Part shown: positions 7,810 through 16,530 of the stretch, in pieces
How positions within the stretch are numbered: position 1 is the stretch's first letter
How the letters are laid out: every line of letters begins with the position of its first letter
Source: Pseudomonas fluorescens
GTDB lineage: Bacteria; Pseudomonadota; Gammaproteobacteria; Pseudomonadales; Pseudomonadaceae
NCBI RefSeq assembly: GCF_902497625.1
Contig: NZ_CABVGX010000021.1
Span: forward strand, 1-64,000
Direction of reading: 5' to 3'
DNA length: 64,000 bases
The notes under the pieces: model-generated
The model's input: the letters and a program-made list of their open reading frames with translations, nothing else
The model's database searches: none
Told to the model about the DNA's origin: nothing
Made by a program: the position numbers and the translations under genes

Positions 7810-8598
7810 TCAATCGCCCTTGAGAATTTCTTCGACTTTGGGCAGCGCGATCATGGTGGCGCCGCCATCCACCAGCAGCGAAGTGCCGGTGATGTAGGAA
7901 GCTTCGTTGGAGGTCAGAAACAGCACGGCATTGGCAATGTCGGCGGACTCGCCCAAGCGACCTATTGGGAAATGCGCGGCCAGTTTATGTGGCAGTTCCT
8001 TGCCCAGGGTTTCCAGCATGTGGTCGGTGCCGATCAGTCCGGGCTCCACCACGTTGACCAGAATATTCATGGCGCCAAATTCCACCGCCAGACCGCGCGC
8101 GAAAGCATTCATGAAGGCTTTGCTGGAGCCGTAGGCAATCAGCCGTGGGGTGTATTTGCGGTTGGCTTCGCCCGATGAAATGAAGATAAGGCGTCCTTTG
8201 TCGACCGCTTTTGACAGGTGCGGCGCGCTGTCTTTGGCCAGCCAGAACAAGGATTGAATATTGCTGCGCACAATGTGATCAAAGATGTGATCGGCCATGT
8301 CAGCGATCAATCCGTGACTGGTGTCGGCGGCGCAGTGCACGACGATGTCCAGGCCGCCGAAATGTTCGACGCCATCCTCCACCATTGCTTTGATCGCCTC
8401 GCGATCGGCTATGTCGCCATTCACGAGGCAGGCTTCACCGCCCAGCGCCTTGATCTGCGCGATGGTTTCGTCGCCGTATCGAGCGGTGCGTGCCGACACA
8501 ATCACCTTGGCGCCTTCCCGGGCATAGGCCAGCGCAATGGCGCGGCCCATGCCTCGACCGGCGCCGGTGATCAGCACGACTTTGTTGTGGAATTTCAT
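7810..8598 (-). CDS. SDR-family oxidoreductase
   Basis: A 262-residue classical SDR with TGAGRGMG, FISS (catalytic Ser) and YGSSK (Tyr, Lys); the usual NNAG motif reads HCAAD. The SARTAR stretch at the end of beta-2 suggests NADP(H). It sits between a REPIN-type palindrome upstream and the MFS gene 10 bp downstream. With the P450 gene upstream in the same direction, oxidation of a P450-generated alcohol is a reasonable guess. Confidence 0.83.
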   Translation of the reverse strand: MKFHNKVVLITGAGRGMGRAIALAYAREGAKVIVSARTARYGDETIAQIKALGGEACLVNGDIADREAIKAMVEDGVEHFGGLDIVVHCAADTSHGLIADMADHIFDHIVRSNIQSLFWLAKDSAPHLSKAVDKGRLIFISSGEANRKYTPRLIAYGSSKAFMNAFARGLAVEFGAMNILVNVVEPGLIGTDHMLETLGKELPHKLAAHFPIGRLGESADIANAVLFLTSNEASYITGTSLLVDGGATMIALPKVEEILKGD

Positions 8599-8648
8599 CG
8601 TTAATCCTCATTGTTGTATTTGTCGAGGCTATTGATGCAACGCATACG

Positions 8649-8738
8649 CCCCCTGTAGGAGCTGCCGAAGGCTGCGATCTTTTGATTTTGTTTTTCAAGA
8701 TCAAAAGATCGCAGCCTTCGGCAGCTCCTACAGGGGGG
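8649..8738. repeat. REPIN-type inverted repeat
   Basis: Two arms of about 38 bp, 8649-8686 and 8700-8737, are essentially perfect inverted copies. Each begins CCTGTAGGAGCTGCCGAAGG on its outer side, a common Pseudomonas REP sequence. A 13-nt centre separates them. It lies 9 bp after the stop of the 343-aa gene and before the SDR, where the mRNA would fold into a long hairpin and could reduce downstream expression or stabilise the upstream message. Confidence 0.8.
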
Positions 8739-8746
8739 CGGTTGGT

Positions 8747-9778
8747 TTACAGGTCTTTGCCCGGAACGTTGCGGGCCGAGCCGTTGCGCCGGTCCGACTC
8801 GCCCCAACCTAACCAGTGCGAGGGCTCGCGGGTATCGCCGACCCGCCGCCAGCGCCCTTCCTGCTGCGCCGTGATCGGGAAGCCACCGACGAAATCGATC
8901 ATCTCGCCCTTCTCGTCCGGCAGGAACTCCCACTCTTCATCGCCTTCCAGTACAATTTTTGCGGACTTGAGGAAGTAGCTGCCGTCCTTGTGCTCGGTGT
9001 GACCTTCGATATCGGTGGTGACCCGCACTTCGCCTTTTTCGTTGTTGAAAATGGCGTAGCCCAGATGGTCATGACCGACCATGAACGAACCGGTGTCCCA
9101 GGTGCCGTCTTTGTATACCGTGACAAACGACCACCAGATCACATGCTTGTTGTTGTTCACCACCAGGTCTTTCTTGAAGTGGATGGCGCCGCCTTCGGCC
9201 ATGTAAAACTGATCCAGCGCCATGGCGCCCTTGACCGGCCGCCCTTCACAGACACCGGCGATATCCCACAACTGCGACACGTAAAAAGTGCCCCACTCCA
9301 CGCCTGGCAAGTACCACTGCAGCCCTGGGCCAAGCAGTCGGCCTTCAAGGTGAAACAGGCCTTCTTCCTTCCAGGTCAGGCGTTCGCTGCTCGCGGTTAT
9401 TTCCCAGCCGTTACCGGGCTCACCCGGCTGACTGGCCCACCGCGCAACATCGCCTTCCAGACTGTGCACGGGCAGTGGAGTGAGCGCCTGACGGGCCATC
9501 TTTTCGTGGTCCATGCGCAGGTTGACGTTGTCGACATGGTTGTTCAGGTAAAAAAACTTGGTGGGGTTGGGCGTGCCGTTGGGCGCCATCAGTGAGCGGA
9601 CGAACGAGTAGATATTGCCTTGCTCATCGCGCACCGAGCCGAAGGGCGAACTCTTGCTCAGGTGCAAGCCGAAAAAACCGCGTTCGGATGACAGGGATGC
9701 GCCGGTGACCTTGTGCGGTCCAACCAGTTGTTGAAAACCGAAGTCACCGCGTTCTGGAATGGTTTTAAACGTTCTCAT
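8747..9778 (-). CDS. Uncharacterised 343-aa protein of a catabolic operon
   Basis: I do not recognise the family with certainty. The protein is soluble, without signal peptide or membrane segment, rich in Trp, Gly and beta-type segments (LQWYLPGVEWGTFYVSQLWD; HVIWWSFVTVYKDGTWDTGSF), and has a lipocalin-like or AttH-like feel, i.e. a two-barrel fold that could bind a terpenoid or steroid-like ligand. That is inference only. It follows the P450 gene by 51 bp with a CA-rich leader (AACAAAAACAACA) just before the ATG and is followed by a REPIN. Co-transcription with P450, SDR and MFS suggests a role in handling the P450 substrate or product. Confidence 0.6.
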   Translation of the reverse strand: MRTFKTIPERGDFGFQQLVGPHKVTGASLSSERGFFGLHLSKSSPFGSVRDEQGNIYSFVRSLMAPNGTPNPTKFFYLNNHVDNVNLRMDHEKMARQALTPLPVHSLEGDVARWASQPGEPGNGWEITASSERLTWKEEGLFHLEGRLLGPGLQWYLPGVEWGTFYVSQLWDIAGVCEGRPVKGAMALDQFYMAEGGAIHFKKDLVVNNNKHVIWWSFVTVYKDGTWDTGSFMVGHDHLGYAIFNNEKGEVRVTTDIEGHTEHKDGSYFLKSAKIVLEGDEEWEFLPDEKGEMIDFVGGFPITAQQEGRWRRVGDTREPSHWLGWGESDRRNGSARNVPGKDL

Positions 9779-9829
9779 AATGCCCTCTGTTGTTTTTGTT
9801 AAGGCCGGGAAACGGATTTACTGGGTGAG

Positions 9830-11107
9830 TCAGTCCCAGATCACCGGGAGCGTGGAGACCCCGCGCAGTTGCGCACCGCCGATCTGCGGAACGGGTTGAG
9901 TCGGGTCCAGGCGCAGGTTGGGAAACAGGTCGAGGATCGCGTTGACCGCGCAGCTGATTTCCACCTTGGCTACGAATTGACCGATGCACATGTGCGGGCC
10001 GAAGCCAAATCCAAAAGAAGGTTTCGGCTTGCGATCGATGTCGAACACTTCGGGGTTTTCAAAGGCGTCTTCATCGCGGTTGGCCGACACCACCATGCAT
10101 TGCACGAATGAACCCTTGGGGATTCTCACGCCATGGAATTCCACTTCTTTGGCGGTTTCGCGCACCTTGAAAGTCGCCACCGGTTCAAAGCGGGTGGTTT
10201 CGTCCATCAGTCTTCCGATCAGCGAACGGTCAGCCTTGACCCGTTCCAGCAGACCGGGCGTGGTCAGCAGCAAGGTCATGACCGAGCCGAACATGCGCGT
10301 GGTAGTTTCACCTGCGGCCGGTAACAGGGATCGGGTGAAGGTGATCACCTCATGATCATTCAGCGTCCGCCCCTCATATTCGGCGCGCAGCAAGCGACCG
10401 ACGACGTCATCGCCCTGACTGCCCTCGGCGCGCCGTTGCACCACGACCTCGGCCAGTGCGTCGTACAGGCCTTTGACGGCGATCCCGGCCTGACGCCGCG
10501 CCTCGACCATCTTGCTCGGGTCGATCTGGTTGCCGCCAACAATGGCTAGCGCCCAGGCCGCGTATTGCTTGTACTTGGACGGCTCATCCGACGGAAAGCC
10601 CATCAAGGCGTACATGACCCGAATCGGCAGTTCGAGGCCGAACTTCATCAAGTCGGCTTTTTTCGCCGGTAACATGGGCTGAAGGTATTCCTCGCGAATC
10701 ACCTGGTCGATCTGCGGACGCCACTTGTTCACGGTCTCCGGCATAAACGCTGGCTGCAGCAACGCTCGTACTTTGCGGTGCTCGTCACCGTCCATGGCCA
10801 GAATGATCAAGCCATCGAAAAACGCCCCCAGTCCTTCGGCGATAAATCCGCTGGTGTAGGTCGCGCCGTCGCGCAGCACGGTCATCACGTCCTGGTATTT
10901 GAACAAGGCGAAGGTCGGACGCGTGCCCTGCTGAGTGCCGGCGTTGGTCGGCACACCAAACTGGGTGATGAAGTCGCCTTCGTAGATCGGGGATTTGAGC
11001 CGCTGTTCGCGGCACACCGCGTGAATATCCAGGTCTGTGCCGCGATACATTTGCGACACTGCGGAGTACGCGGTGGCCAGATCCAGTGCTGCGCTTTCGT
11101 TGCTCAT
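9830..11107 (-). CDS. Cytochrome P450 (soluble, bacterial class I)
   Basis: A 425-residue P450 with no membrane anchor. Key motifs: I-helix AGETTT (residues 265-270), ExxR at E303-R306 (DETTRFEP), and the haem loop FGFGFGPHMCIG with Cys374 as haem ligand. The ATG at 11107 gives normal family length and follows an AGGA site; an upstream in-frame extension would run through the promoter region and was rejected. It heads the minus-strand operon down to 6124 and is divergent from a TetR regulator, with a perfect 12-bp palindrome between them. Electrons probably come from one of the two ferredoxins at 1941 and 3590. Confidence 0.93.
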   Translation of the reverse strand: MSNESAALDLATAYSAVSQMYRGTDLDIHAVCREQRLKSPIYEGDFITQFGVPTNAGTQQGTRPTFALFKYQDVMTVLRDGATYTSGFIAEGLGAFFDGLIILAMDGDEHRKVRALLQPAFMPETVNKWRPQIDQVIREEYLQPMLPAKKADLMKFGLELPIRVMYALMGFPSDEPSKYKQYAAWALAIVGGNQIDPSKMVEARRQAGIAVKGLYDALAEVVVQRRAEGSQGDDVVGRLLRAEYEGRTLNDHEVITFTRSLLPAAGETTTRMFGSVMTLLLTTPGLLERVKADRSLIGRLMDETTRFEPVATFKVRETAKEVEFHGVRIPKGSFVQCMVVSANRDEDAFENPEVFDIDRKPKPSFGFGFGPHMCIGQFVAKVEISCAVNAILDLFPNLRLDPTQPVPQIGGAQLRGVSTLPVIWD

Positions 11108-11199
11108 CAGGATTTCCTGTCTTGTTTTTATTGTGCTTGCACACCAAGATTGCCCGGCTGCCAACTCATCGTAAGCGGTTGTGTGCGAGCGGGCAGTCC

Positions 11200-11228
11200 G
11201 CTTCGTTTGACTCAGGGTCAAACGAAGC
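11200..11228. promoter_or_regulatory. Perfect palindrome, probable TetR operator
   Basis: GCTTCGTTTGAC (11200-11211) and its exact reverse complement GTCAAACGAAGC (11217-11228) flank a 5-nt spacer. It is centred in the 182-bp gap between the divergent P450 and TetR genes. Size and placement are typical of a TetR operator that controls both directions. Confidence 0.75.
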
Positions 11229-11289
11229 CCTTCAGGAAAATGCTTCAGGGTGTGAGCAGCTGCGCAGATCCAGGCACAAGGAGTTCGAG

Positions 11290-11955
11290 GTGGTAGTAAA
11301 AGCAGGAGAAGGTGGCGCACAGAGCAAGCGCAATACAATGAACCGCCTGCTGGCTGCTGCGCGAGTGGAGTTCGCCAGAAAAGGCCTGGCAGGCGCCCGC
11401 GTGGAAGAAATTGCCCGGGATGCCGGCGTTACCAAGCAGTTGGTCTACCACTACTACAACTCCAAGGAAGGCCTGTTCATAGCGGTACTGGACGAGTCTT
11501 CGGACAACATCATGTCGGAGCTGGTCAACCTCAGTGTCGAAGAGCTTTCACCGCCTGTGGCCATGCGCGCGGTGCTCAATCATTTTTTCGACCAATACCG
11601 TCTGGACCCCTTCCTCGGCAGCCTGGCGCTGGAGGGCATCCGTTACCACGATACTCACCAGACACCTCGCAACCACTTTCTGGAAATGGTCCCCAAGCTG
11701 ATCGCCAAGCTCGACGCGATTCTCCTGCGTGGGGCCACCAGTGGTGATTTTCGTGCAAACATCAACCCGCGCCTGTTACTGGCGAGTGCATCGCTGGTGA
11801 CTACGGGCTGGTTTACCAATCGCTATTCGATGTCGGCACTGGCCGGGCTGGATACCGACTCGGAGCAAGGCATGGCGACGTGGCGGCAGTACTCGGCGGA
11901 TTTTGTGCTGGCAAGTATTTCGTTGGGGGCCGTTAAAAACGCCGATGGGATGTGA
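11290..11955 (+). CDS. TetR-family transcriptional regulator (divergent from P450)
   Basis: A 221-residue regulator. The N-terminal helix-turn-helix is clear (ARVEEIARDAGVTKQLVYHYY, about residues 36-56), followed by an all-helical ligand domain. The start is set by an AAGGAG at 11278-11283 six bases before a GTG at 11290; the first ATG, at 11338, would cut into the first helix. It is divergent from the P450 operon, with the palindrome at 11200-11228 between them, so it probably represses that operon until a pathway compound binds. Confidence 0.85.
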   Translation: MVVKAGEGGAQSKRNTMNRLLAAARVEFARKGLAGARVEEIARDAGVTKQLVYHYYNSKEGLFIAVLDESSDNIMSELVNLSVEELSPPVAMRAVLNHFFDQYRLDPFLGSLALEGIRYHDTHQTPRNHFLEMVPKLIAKLDAILLRGATSGDFRANINPRLLLASASLVTTGWFTNRYSMSALAGLDTDSEQGMATWRQYSADFVLASISLGAVKNADGM

Positions 11956-12026
11956 GTGCAGGGCCAGTCATCACGCCGTTCAATTTCCTGGACATCAAGC
12001 GGGCACTCCGGCCTGAGCAAATCCCC

Positions 12027-12116
12027 TGTGGGAGCGGGCTTGCTCGCGAAGGCGTCTTGTCAGGCGACATTGTTGGGGAATGACAGTCCGTATTCGCGAG
12101 CAAGCCCGCTCCCACA
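12027..12116. repeat. REPIN of the GTGGGAGCGGGCTTGC type
   Basis: Two inverted copies of the well-known Pseudomonas REP unit: TGTGGGAGCGGGCTTGCTCG onward at 12027-12050, and its complement at 12093-12116, with about 42 bp between them. It sits between the TetR stop and the convergent end of the long minus-strand operon at 12149. This is one of the best indicators of the genus. Confidence 0.88.
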
Positions 12117-12148
12117 TTGGAGCGTTGTCGGGCCTGGGTTCACTCGCT

Positions 12149-13753
12149 TTAGTGAGCTTTTTTACCCAGATACTTGCTCACCCGCTTCGCCGCCAACCGC
12201 CCGGCCATGCCATTGACCCCACCCCCCGGGTGAATCCCGGCGCTGCCCAGGTACAAGCCCGCTACCGGCAAGGTGTCGCCGCCCAGGCCGTGTGCAGGTC
12301 GCATGGTGCTCGAGCGCATAGATGTGGTGTCGATATGCACCACGCAGCCATTCACCGTGTTCAAGCGCGCCGTGAAGTCTGGAGCCGCCTCGATGTGCCG
12401 ACCGATCACCTGCCCCTCGATCCCTTCGATGTAGTCGTACAGCTGTTCCTGCACCTGATCGGCCACACGCTCACGCAAGTTGTCCCAACCCTCATTGGGA
12501 GCCACCGGCATCACCGGCGGATAGATGTACAAGATGTCCTGCCCGGCCGGTGCTTGCGACGGGTCGGCGGCACTCGGTGCGGCCACGGTGATATAGGGCA
12601 GCTTCGGCACCTCGCCACGGGCGCAGGCGGCGAAGTTTTCCAGCACGGCTTCTTCGGTGCCGATCAACATCACGGTTTTCCGCAAGTCCACACCGTCGCC
12701 ACGAAGGGCAGCAAAACGCGGCAGCGAAATCTGCCCACGCAGGGCCACATCCACCTTCAAAGGCCCGGAGCCCTTGCCATTGGCTGGCGCCATGGCGATA
12801 CGGGTCAGCAAATATTTTGGAATTTGCCCCGGCGTCACCATGTCCAGCGCTGGCTTCGGATGGCAGCCGGCGATGACCGCCCGCGCCGTGAACTGACGAC
12901 CATCGGCCAGTTTCACGCCTTGGATCTGCCCTTCCCTGGCGACGATTTCACTGACGCTCGCGGACACCAGCACGGTGCCGCCCAATTCTTCCAGGCGAGC
13001 CTGCATGGCATTGCTCAACTGCTGCATGCCCCCCAGCACTCGACCAACACCAAAACGATGGAGGAACCCGAGCAAGGCGTAATAGATGCCACCGCCATCG
13101 GCGCTGATATCGCCTGCCAGCCCGGTCAATGCGCACATCGCCGAGATAGTCACCGGATGCTCGAAACGCTCACGCGCGGCCTGCAGTGCAGAGCCCGTCA
13201 TCAACGCCATCAGCTCGGGTTTCAGCGCTTTATGCTTGATCGCGGTACCCAGTATTCTCAGTTTCACACCCAGGTTGGTTTTGGCCGGGTCGACCCGCAT
13301 CATCGGCAGCGCGATATCCAGGAACATGTCGATGACGTTCATGAACTGCAGAAACGCCTCGGCGTCTTTGCTGCTGAAGCGGCGAATCTCGGCGGCGGTC
13401 TTTTCGCGGTCACGCCAGAAAATCAGCGATTGCCCGTCCGGGTGCAAATAGACGTAACCCGGCGCTAGTTCTATCGACTTGAAGCCGTGTTGATCCAGGC
13501 CCAGTTCGGCCGGCACGTGGGAATGCACGCGCATCGACATCATGTCCAGCGCACAAGGGTGGACCAGGTGCTGCGGGGCTTCGGGTATCAGGTAACCTGA
13601 CGAAGCCATGCCGCCGACCTTGTCCAGCGCTTCGAGCACCAACACTTTTTTGCCTTCCAGGCCCAGGTAGCAGCCAGCCGAAAGGCCGTTGGTGCCGCCG
13701 CCGACAATGATCACATCGAAATCGGTGTTGCTCGCAGGTGGGTTCTGGTTCAT
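12149..13753 (-). CDS. CrtI/phytoene-desaturase-like FAD oxidoreductase
   Basis: A 534-residue flavoprotein of the amine-oxidase/phytoene-desaturase superfamily. The FAD dinucleotide motif is VGGGTNG (residues 17-23) with Glu41 at the end of beta-2 and KVGGMA just after. A C-terminal GSAGIHPGGGVNGMAGRLAA stretch is the second flavin contact common to CrtI-like enzymes. Last gene of the long operon that begins with DUF1302 at 23382. It could desaturate or isomerise a polycyclic or isoprenoid intermediate; the exact reaction cannot be inferred. The ATG at 13753 was chosen over an in-frame extension into the intergenic gap. Confidence 0.8.
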   Translation of the reverse strand: MNQNPPASNTDFDVIIVGGGTNGLSAGCYLGLEGKKVLVLEALDKVGGMASSGYLIPEAPQHLVHPCALDMMSMRVHSHVPAELGLDQHGFKSIELAPGYVYLHPDGQSLIFWRDREKTAAEIRRFSSKDAEAFLQFMNVIDMFLDIALPMMRVDPAKTNLGVKLRILGTAIKHKALKPELMALMTGSALQAARERFEHPVTISAMCALTGLAGDISADGGGIYYALLGFLHRFGVGRVLGGMQQLSNAMQARLEELGGTVLVSASVSEIVAREGQIQGVKLADGRQFTARAVIAGCHPKPALDMVTPGQIPKYLLTRIAMAPANGKGSGPLKVDVALRGQISLPRFAALRGDGVDLRKTVMLIGTEEAVLENFAACARGEVPKLPYITVAAPSAADPSQAPAGQDILYIYPPVMPVAPNEGWDNLRERVADQVQEQLYDYIEGIEGQVIGRHIEAAPDFTARLNTVNGCVVHIDTTSMRSSTMRPAHGLGGDTLPVAGLYLGSAGIHPGGGVNGMAGRLAAKRVSKYLGKKAH

Positions 13754-13847
13754 CAAAAGCTTCCATGTCGACTTTCGACCACGGCGGCGCAGCGGCTGTG
13801 GCGGCGAAGATGAGCGGCGGCGCACGGCAGAGCGGCGCCGGAGAGCG

Positions 13848-14669
13848 TTACATGCCGGTGCGGCCCATTTGCGCGAACAGCGCACGCATGGCCACCAGCG
13901 AAGGTGTATGGCTGCTGAAGCCACCGTCGGCAACCAGCGTGGTGCCGGTGACAAACGAGGATTCATCACTGGCCAGAAACGCCACCACATCGGCGATCTG
14001 CCGAGGCGTGCCCAGTTCGGCGGTGCAATGGTTGTCGCGCAGAATGTCTAGCAACGGCGCAGGCATCGCGTGTTCCGAAGGCGCCAGGCCGATCTGCACG
14101 GCATTGCCACGAATGCCCTGCTTGCCGTATTGCGACGCCACCATACGCGGCAGCATCATCAGCCCCGCTTTGGAGGTCGCGTAGCCGGTCAGTGACATAT
14201 CGCCCTGCATGCCCAGGCCGGAGGTTGCGAAGATGATCGAGCCCTTGCCGTTCTCCAGCATGACCGGGATAACATGTTTGGTGCACAGCACCGCACCACG
14301 CAGATTCACTGCGATCGCACGATCCCAGGCCTGCATGTCGAGGTTGACGAAATCGCGGTCCATCTGGCGTTGCTCGGCATTCAGGATGGCCGCGTTGTTG
14401 TGCAGGATGTCGATACGGCCGAAACGCTTCTTCACCTGGGCGACCATGTCCCGCACGTCATCTTCCGAAGAGACGTCAGTGGCGATCGCCAGGGCCTGGT
14501 GGCCATCGGCAAGCAAAGATTCGGCGACCGCTGTCGCCCCGTCGAAATTGATATCGACCACCGCAATGCTTGCCCCGTGCGACGCCAGCACCCGAGCGCA
14601 TTCAGCGCCGAGGCCGCCACCGGAGCCGGTAATAATGGCCACACGTCCTGCCAGTTTTCCTGTGCTCAT
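13848..14669 (-). CDS. SDR-family oxidoreductase
   Basis: A 273-residue classical SDR: TGSGGGLG, NNAA, and YATSK with Tyr and Lys intact; Asp at the end of beta-2 (VVDIN) favours NAD(H). The region of the catalytic Ser reads FATSG. A 94-bp gap without a gene separates it from the flavoprotein downstream. Just upstream of the ATG is an exact AACAATAA motif (14680-14687 on the minus strand), a candidate Crc/Hfq site overlapping the ribosome-binding region. Confidence 0.84.
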   Translation of the reverse strand: MSTGKLAGRVAIITGSGGGLGAECARVLASHGASIAVVDINFDGATAVAESLLADGHQALAIATDVSSEDDVRDMVAQVKKRFGRIDILHNNAAILNAEQRQMDRDFVNLDMQAWDRAIAVNLRGAVLCTKHVIPVMLENGKGSIIFATSGLGMQGDMSLTGYATSKAGLMMLPRMVASQYGKQGIRGNAVQIGLAPSEHAMPAPLLDILRDNHCTAELGTPRQIADVVAFLASDESSFVTGTTLVADGGFSSHTPSLVAMRALFAQMGRTGM

Positions 14670-14697
14670 GTCCTGTTCCTTATTGTTTTGGAGCGTT

Positions 14698-15516
14698 TCA
14701 TTCGCCGGTAAAACGCGGTTCCCGTCGCTCGCTGAACGCCTGGGCCGCTTCACGGGCGTCCTGGGTCGGGGCCAGCAAGGCGAACAGGTCCAGCTCCAGA
14801 TCGAGGCCGCGCTTGAGGTCCATGTCCAGAGCAGCCCGGGCCGCCTGCTTGACGAAGGCCGAAGCGGTGGGCGGCTTGACTGCAATGCGCTGGGCAAAGG
14901 CGCGCACTTCGTCCAGCAGGCTGGCGTTGTCACTTGCCAGGCGACTGACCAGACCAATACGCTGCGCTTGCTCGGCGCCCATGCGGTCACCGGTGAGCAA
15001 CATGTCCAGTGCCTGACCTGGCGCCACCACGCGGGAAAGCCGTTGTGTACCGCCACCACCGGGGATCAGCCCCAAACCGGTTTCCGGCAGGGCGAATACT
15101 GCATCGGGCGCGGCGAAGCGGATGTCACAGGCCAATGCCAGCTCCAGCCCGCCGCCCATGCAGTAGCCATGAAGAGCGGCAATGACCGGTTTGCTGATGC
15201 CATCCAGCGCTTCTATCCAGCGTACTTTTTCCATGCGCTGGCGAACCTGCAGGCTCGACTCTGGGCCGCGCCGTTCCTTGATATCGGCCCCCGCGCAGAA
15301 GCCCCGCTCGCCTTCGCCGCGAATCACGATCACGCGAATCTGCGGGTCTTGCTGCAACTGCGCCAGCGCTTGCGGTACGCCCTGGCGAATGTCGTCGTTG
15401 ATGGCATTGATCTGCCGGGGTCGGGTCAGAATCACCCAACCCACCATTGCATCGCGCTCCAGACGCACTGCTTCGTTGATCAGTACCGGAGGCTGCTGGT
15501 TTTGCGCTGTGCTCAT
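14698..15516 (-). CDS. Enoyl-CoA hydratase/isomerase family protein
   Basis: A 272-residue crotonase-fold protein. The oxyanion-hole segments are visible: FCAGADIKERRG and YCMGGGLELALACD. The Glu pair of true hydratases is partly present (PETGLGLIPGGGGTQRLSR). Its start overlaps the stop of the upstream VOC-like gene by four bases (ATGA at 15513-15516), indicating translational coupling. It implies that the pathway works on CoA thioesters, consistent with beta-oxidation-type side-chain or ring degradation. Confidence 0.88.
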   Translation of the reverse strand: MSTAQNQQPPVLINEAVRLERDAMVGWVILTRPRQINAINDDIRQGVPQALAQLQQDPQIRVIVIRGEGERGFCAGADIKERRGPESSLQVRQRMEKVRWIEALDGISKPVIAALHGYCMGGGLELALACDIRFAAPDAVFALPETGLGLIPGGGGTQRLSRVVAPGQALDMLLTGDRMGAEQAQRIGLVSRLASDNASLLDEVRAFAQRIAVKPPTASAFVKQAARAALDMDLKRGLDLELDLFALLAPTQDAREAAQAFSERREPRFTGE

Positions 15517-16484
15517 GCAGGGCACTCCTCGAACTCGAACACCTGGCCGCTGAGTTCTTGCGGGTCGATCTTGATCAATGCACGGCCGCCAACGGCTTGC
15601 GACGATTCGATCCATTCGAAGCGCGTGCCGCGTGCCCGCAGATCCTCGGCCTTGGCCGCCAGGTCGTTGACGCCGATGCGGATGTAATACGGACCCGGCC
15701 CCCAGTTGTTGACGTAATGCCCGGCGTCGGTGTTCCAGTAGGTCGCTTCGAGTACATCGAGGGTGGCGCTGTTGGGCACGGTGAAACCCATTCGCGCACG
15801 GCGGTAACCTTCGCTGGCGATGGTCTCTACCGGGCCGCTCGGCTCCCAGTCGAGGTTGGTCGATACTTTGCGCAGGGTCTCGTCAAGATCGCGCACCAGG
15901 AAACCCCGGGCCGTCACGCGCACCATGTCGCCAGGCTTCTGATCACGCGGCTGCATCGGCGGCAACTGGTACGTTTCCGGTGGCATCTGCAACGGCTCGG
16001 TTGGCATGATTTCGATGCACAAGCCGCCGTCCACAGTCGGCTGGTAATACGGTTGTTCCGGAGTCGCGCCCAGCCACAGACGGTCGAACGGCATTTCCGG
16101 GGTGCGTTGCGCCATGCGGAACGGCAAGCGACGACGCATCAGTTTGTCCACCAGCGCGTCGAATTTGTCCCCGTGCAAGGCCAGCACAATGGAGTGGGTC
16201 AGCATTGGCCGATGGTGGCCCTGGAAATCCTTCAGGCTTTCCAGAAAATCATGGAACAGGGGATCGCCAGGGTTCGGCCGATCCAGGTGCCACTGCGGTT
16301 CGATGCGCGTTGGCGACACCGCCAAAGATTTGTGAACCCGCAAAAAATGCGCGATGTAGGGATGATTGTCGAACGCCTGACGCCAGCGCTCATGCTTATA
16401 GATCCCGAGCTTGTCGACCAACATTTCCGTCATGCCGTCCGGGTCCGGAACCATCATGTCGGCACTCATCAATAACTCGAACAT
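15513..16484 (-). CDS. Two-domain VOC-superfamily protein, function unknown
   Basis: A 323-residue soluble protein with two halves that look like VOC modules (MFELLMSADMMVPDPDGMTEMLVDKLG near the start; VTARGFLVRDLDETLRKVSTNLDWE near residue 190). Possible metal residues include H93, H96 and the C-terminal Glu of FEFEE, but the canonical H...E sets are not clear. It lies between the RND pump and enoyl-CoA hydratase. It may be an extradiol-dioxygenase-like, epimerase-like or binding protein; I would not assign a reaction. Confidence 0.6.
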   Translation of the reverse strand: MFELLMSADMMVPDPDGMTEMLVDKLGIYKHERWRQAFDNHPYIAHFLRVHKSLAVSPTRIEPQWHLDRPNPGDPLFHDFLESLKDFQGHHRPMLTHSIVLALHGDKFDALVDKLMRRRLPFRMAQRTPEMPFDRLWLGATPEQPYYQPTVDGGLCIEIMPTEPLQMPPETYQLPPMQPRDQKPGDMVRVTARGFLVRDLDETLRKVSTNLDWEPSGPVETIASEGYRRARMGFTVPNSATLDVLEATYWNTDAGHYVNNWGPGPYYIRIGVNDLAAKAEDLRARGTRFEWIESSQAVGGRALIKIDPQELSGQVFEFEECPA

Positions 16485-16505
16485 TGTTCTCTCCTTGCAA
16501 TTGCC

Positions 16506-16525
16506 AGCCGGGTCTGTGCCCGGCT
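16506..16525. other. Intercistronic hairpin between RND and VOC genes
   Basis: A perfect 7-bp stem (AGCCGGG and CCCGGCT) with a 6-nt loop lies in the 46-bp gap between the RND stop and the VOC gene start. There is no T tract. It may act as a processing or partial attenuation signal that lowers expression of the enzymes relative to the envelope genes. Confidence 0.4.
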
Positions 16526-16530
16526 ATTAG

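Noticed and set aside
11107..11338. A longer N-terminus for the P450 starting in the TetR gene
   Set aside because: The extension would cover the palindrome and promoter and adds non-family residues; the ATG at 11107 gives the normal length.
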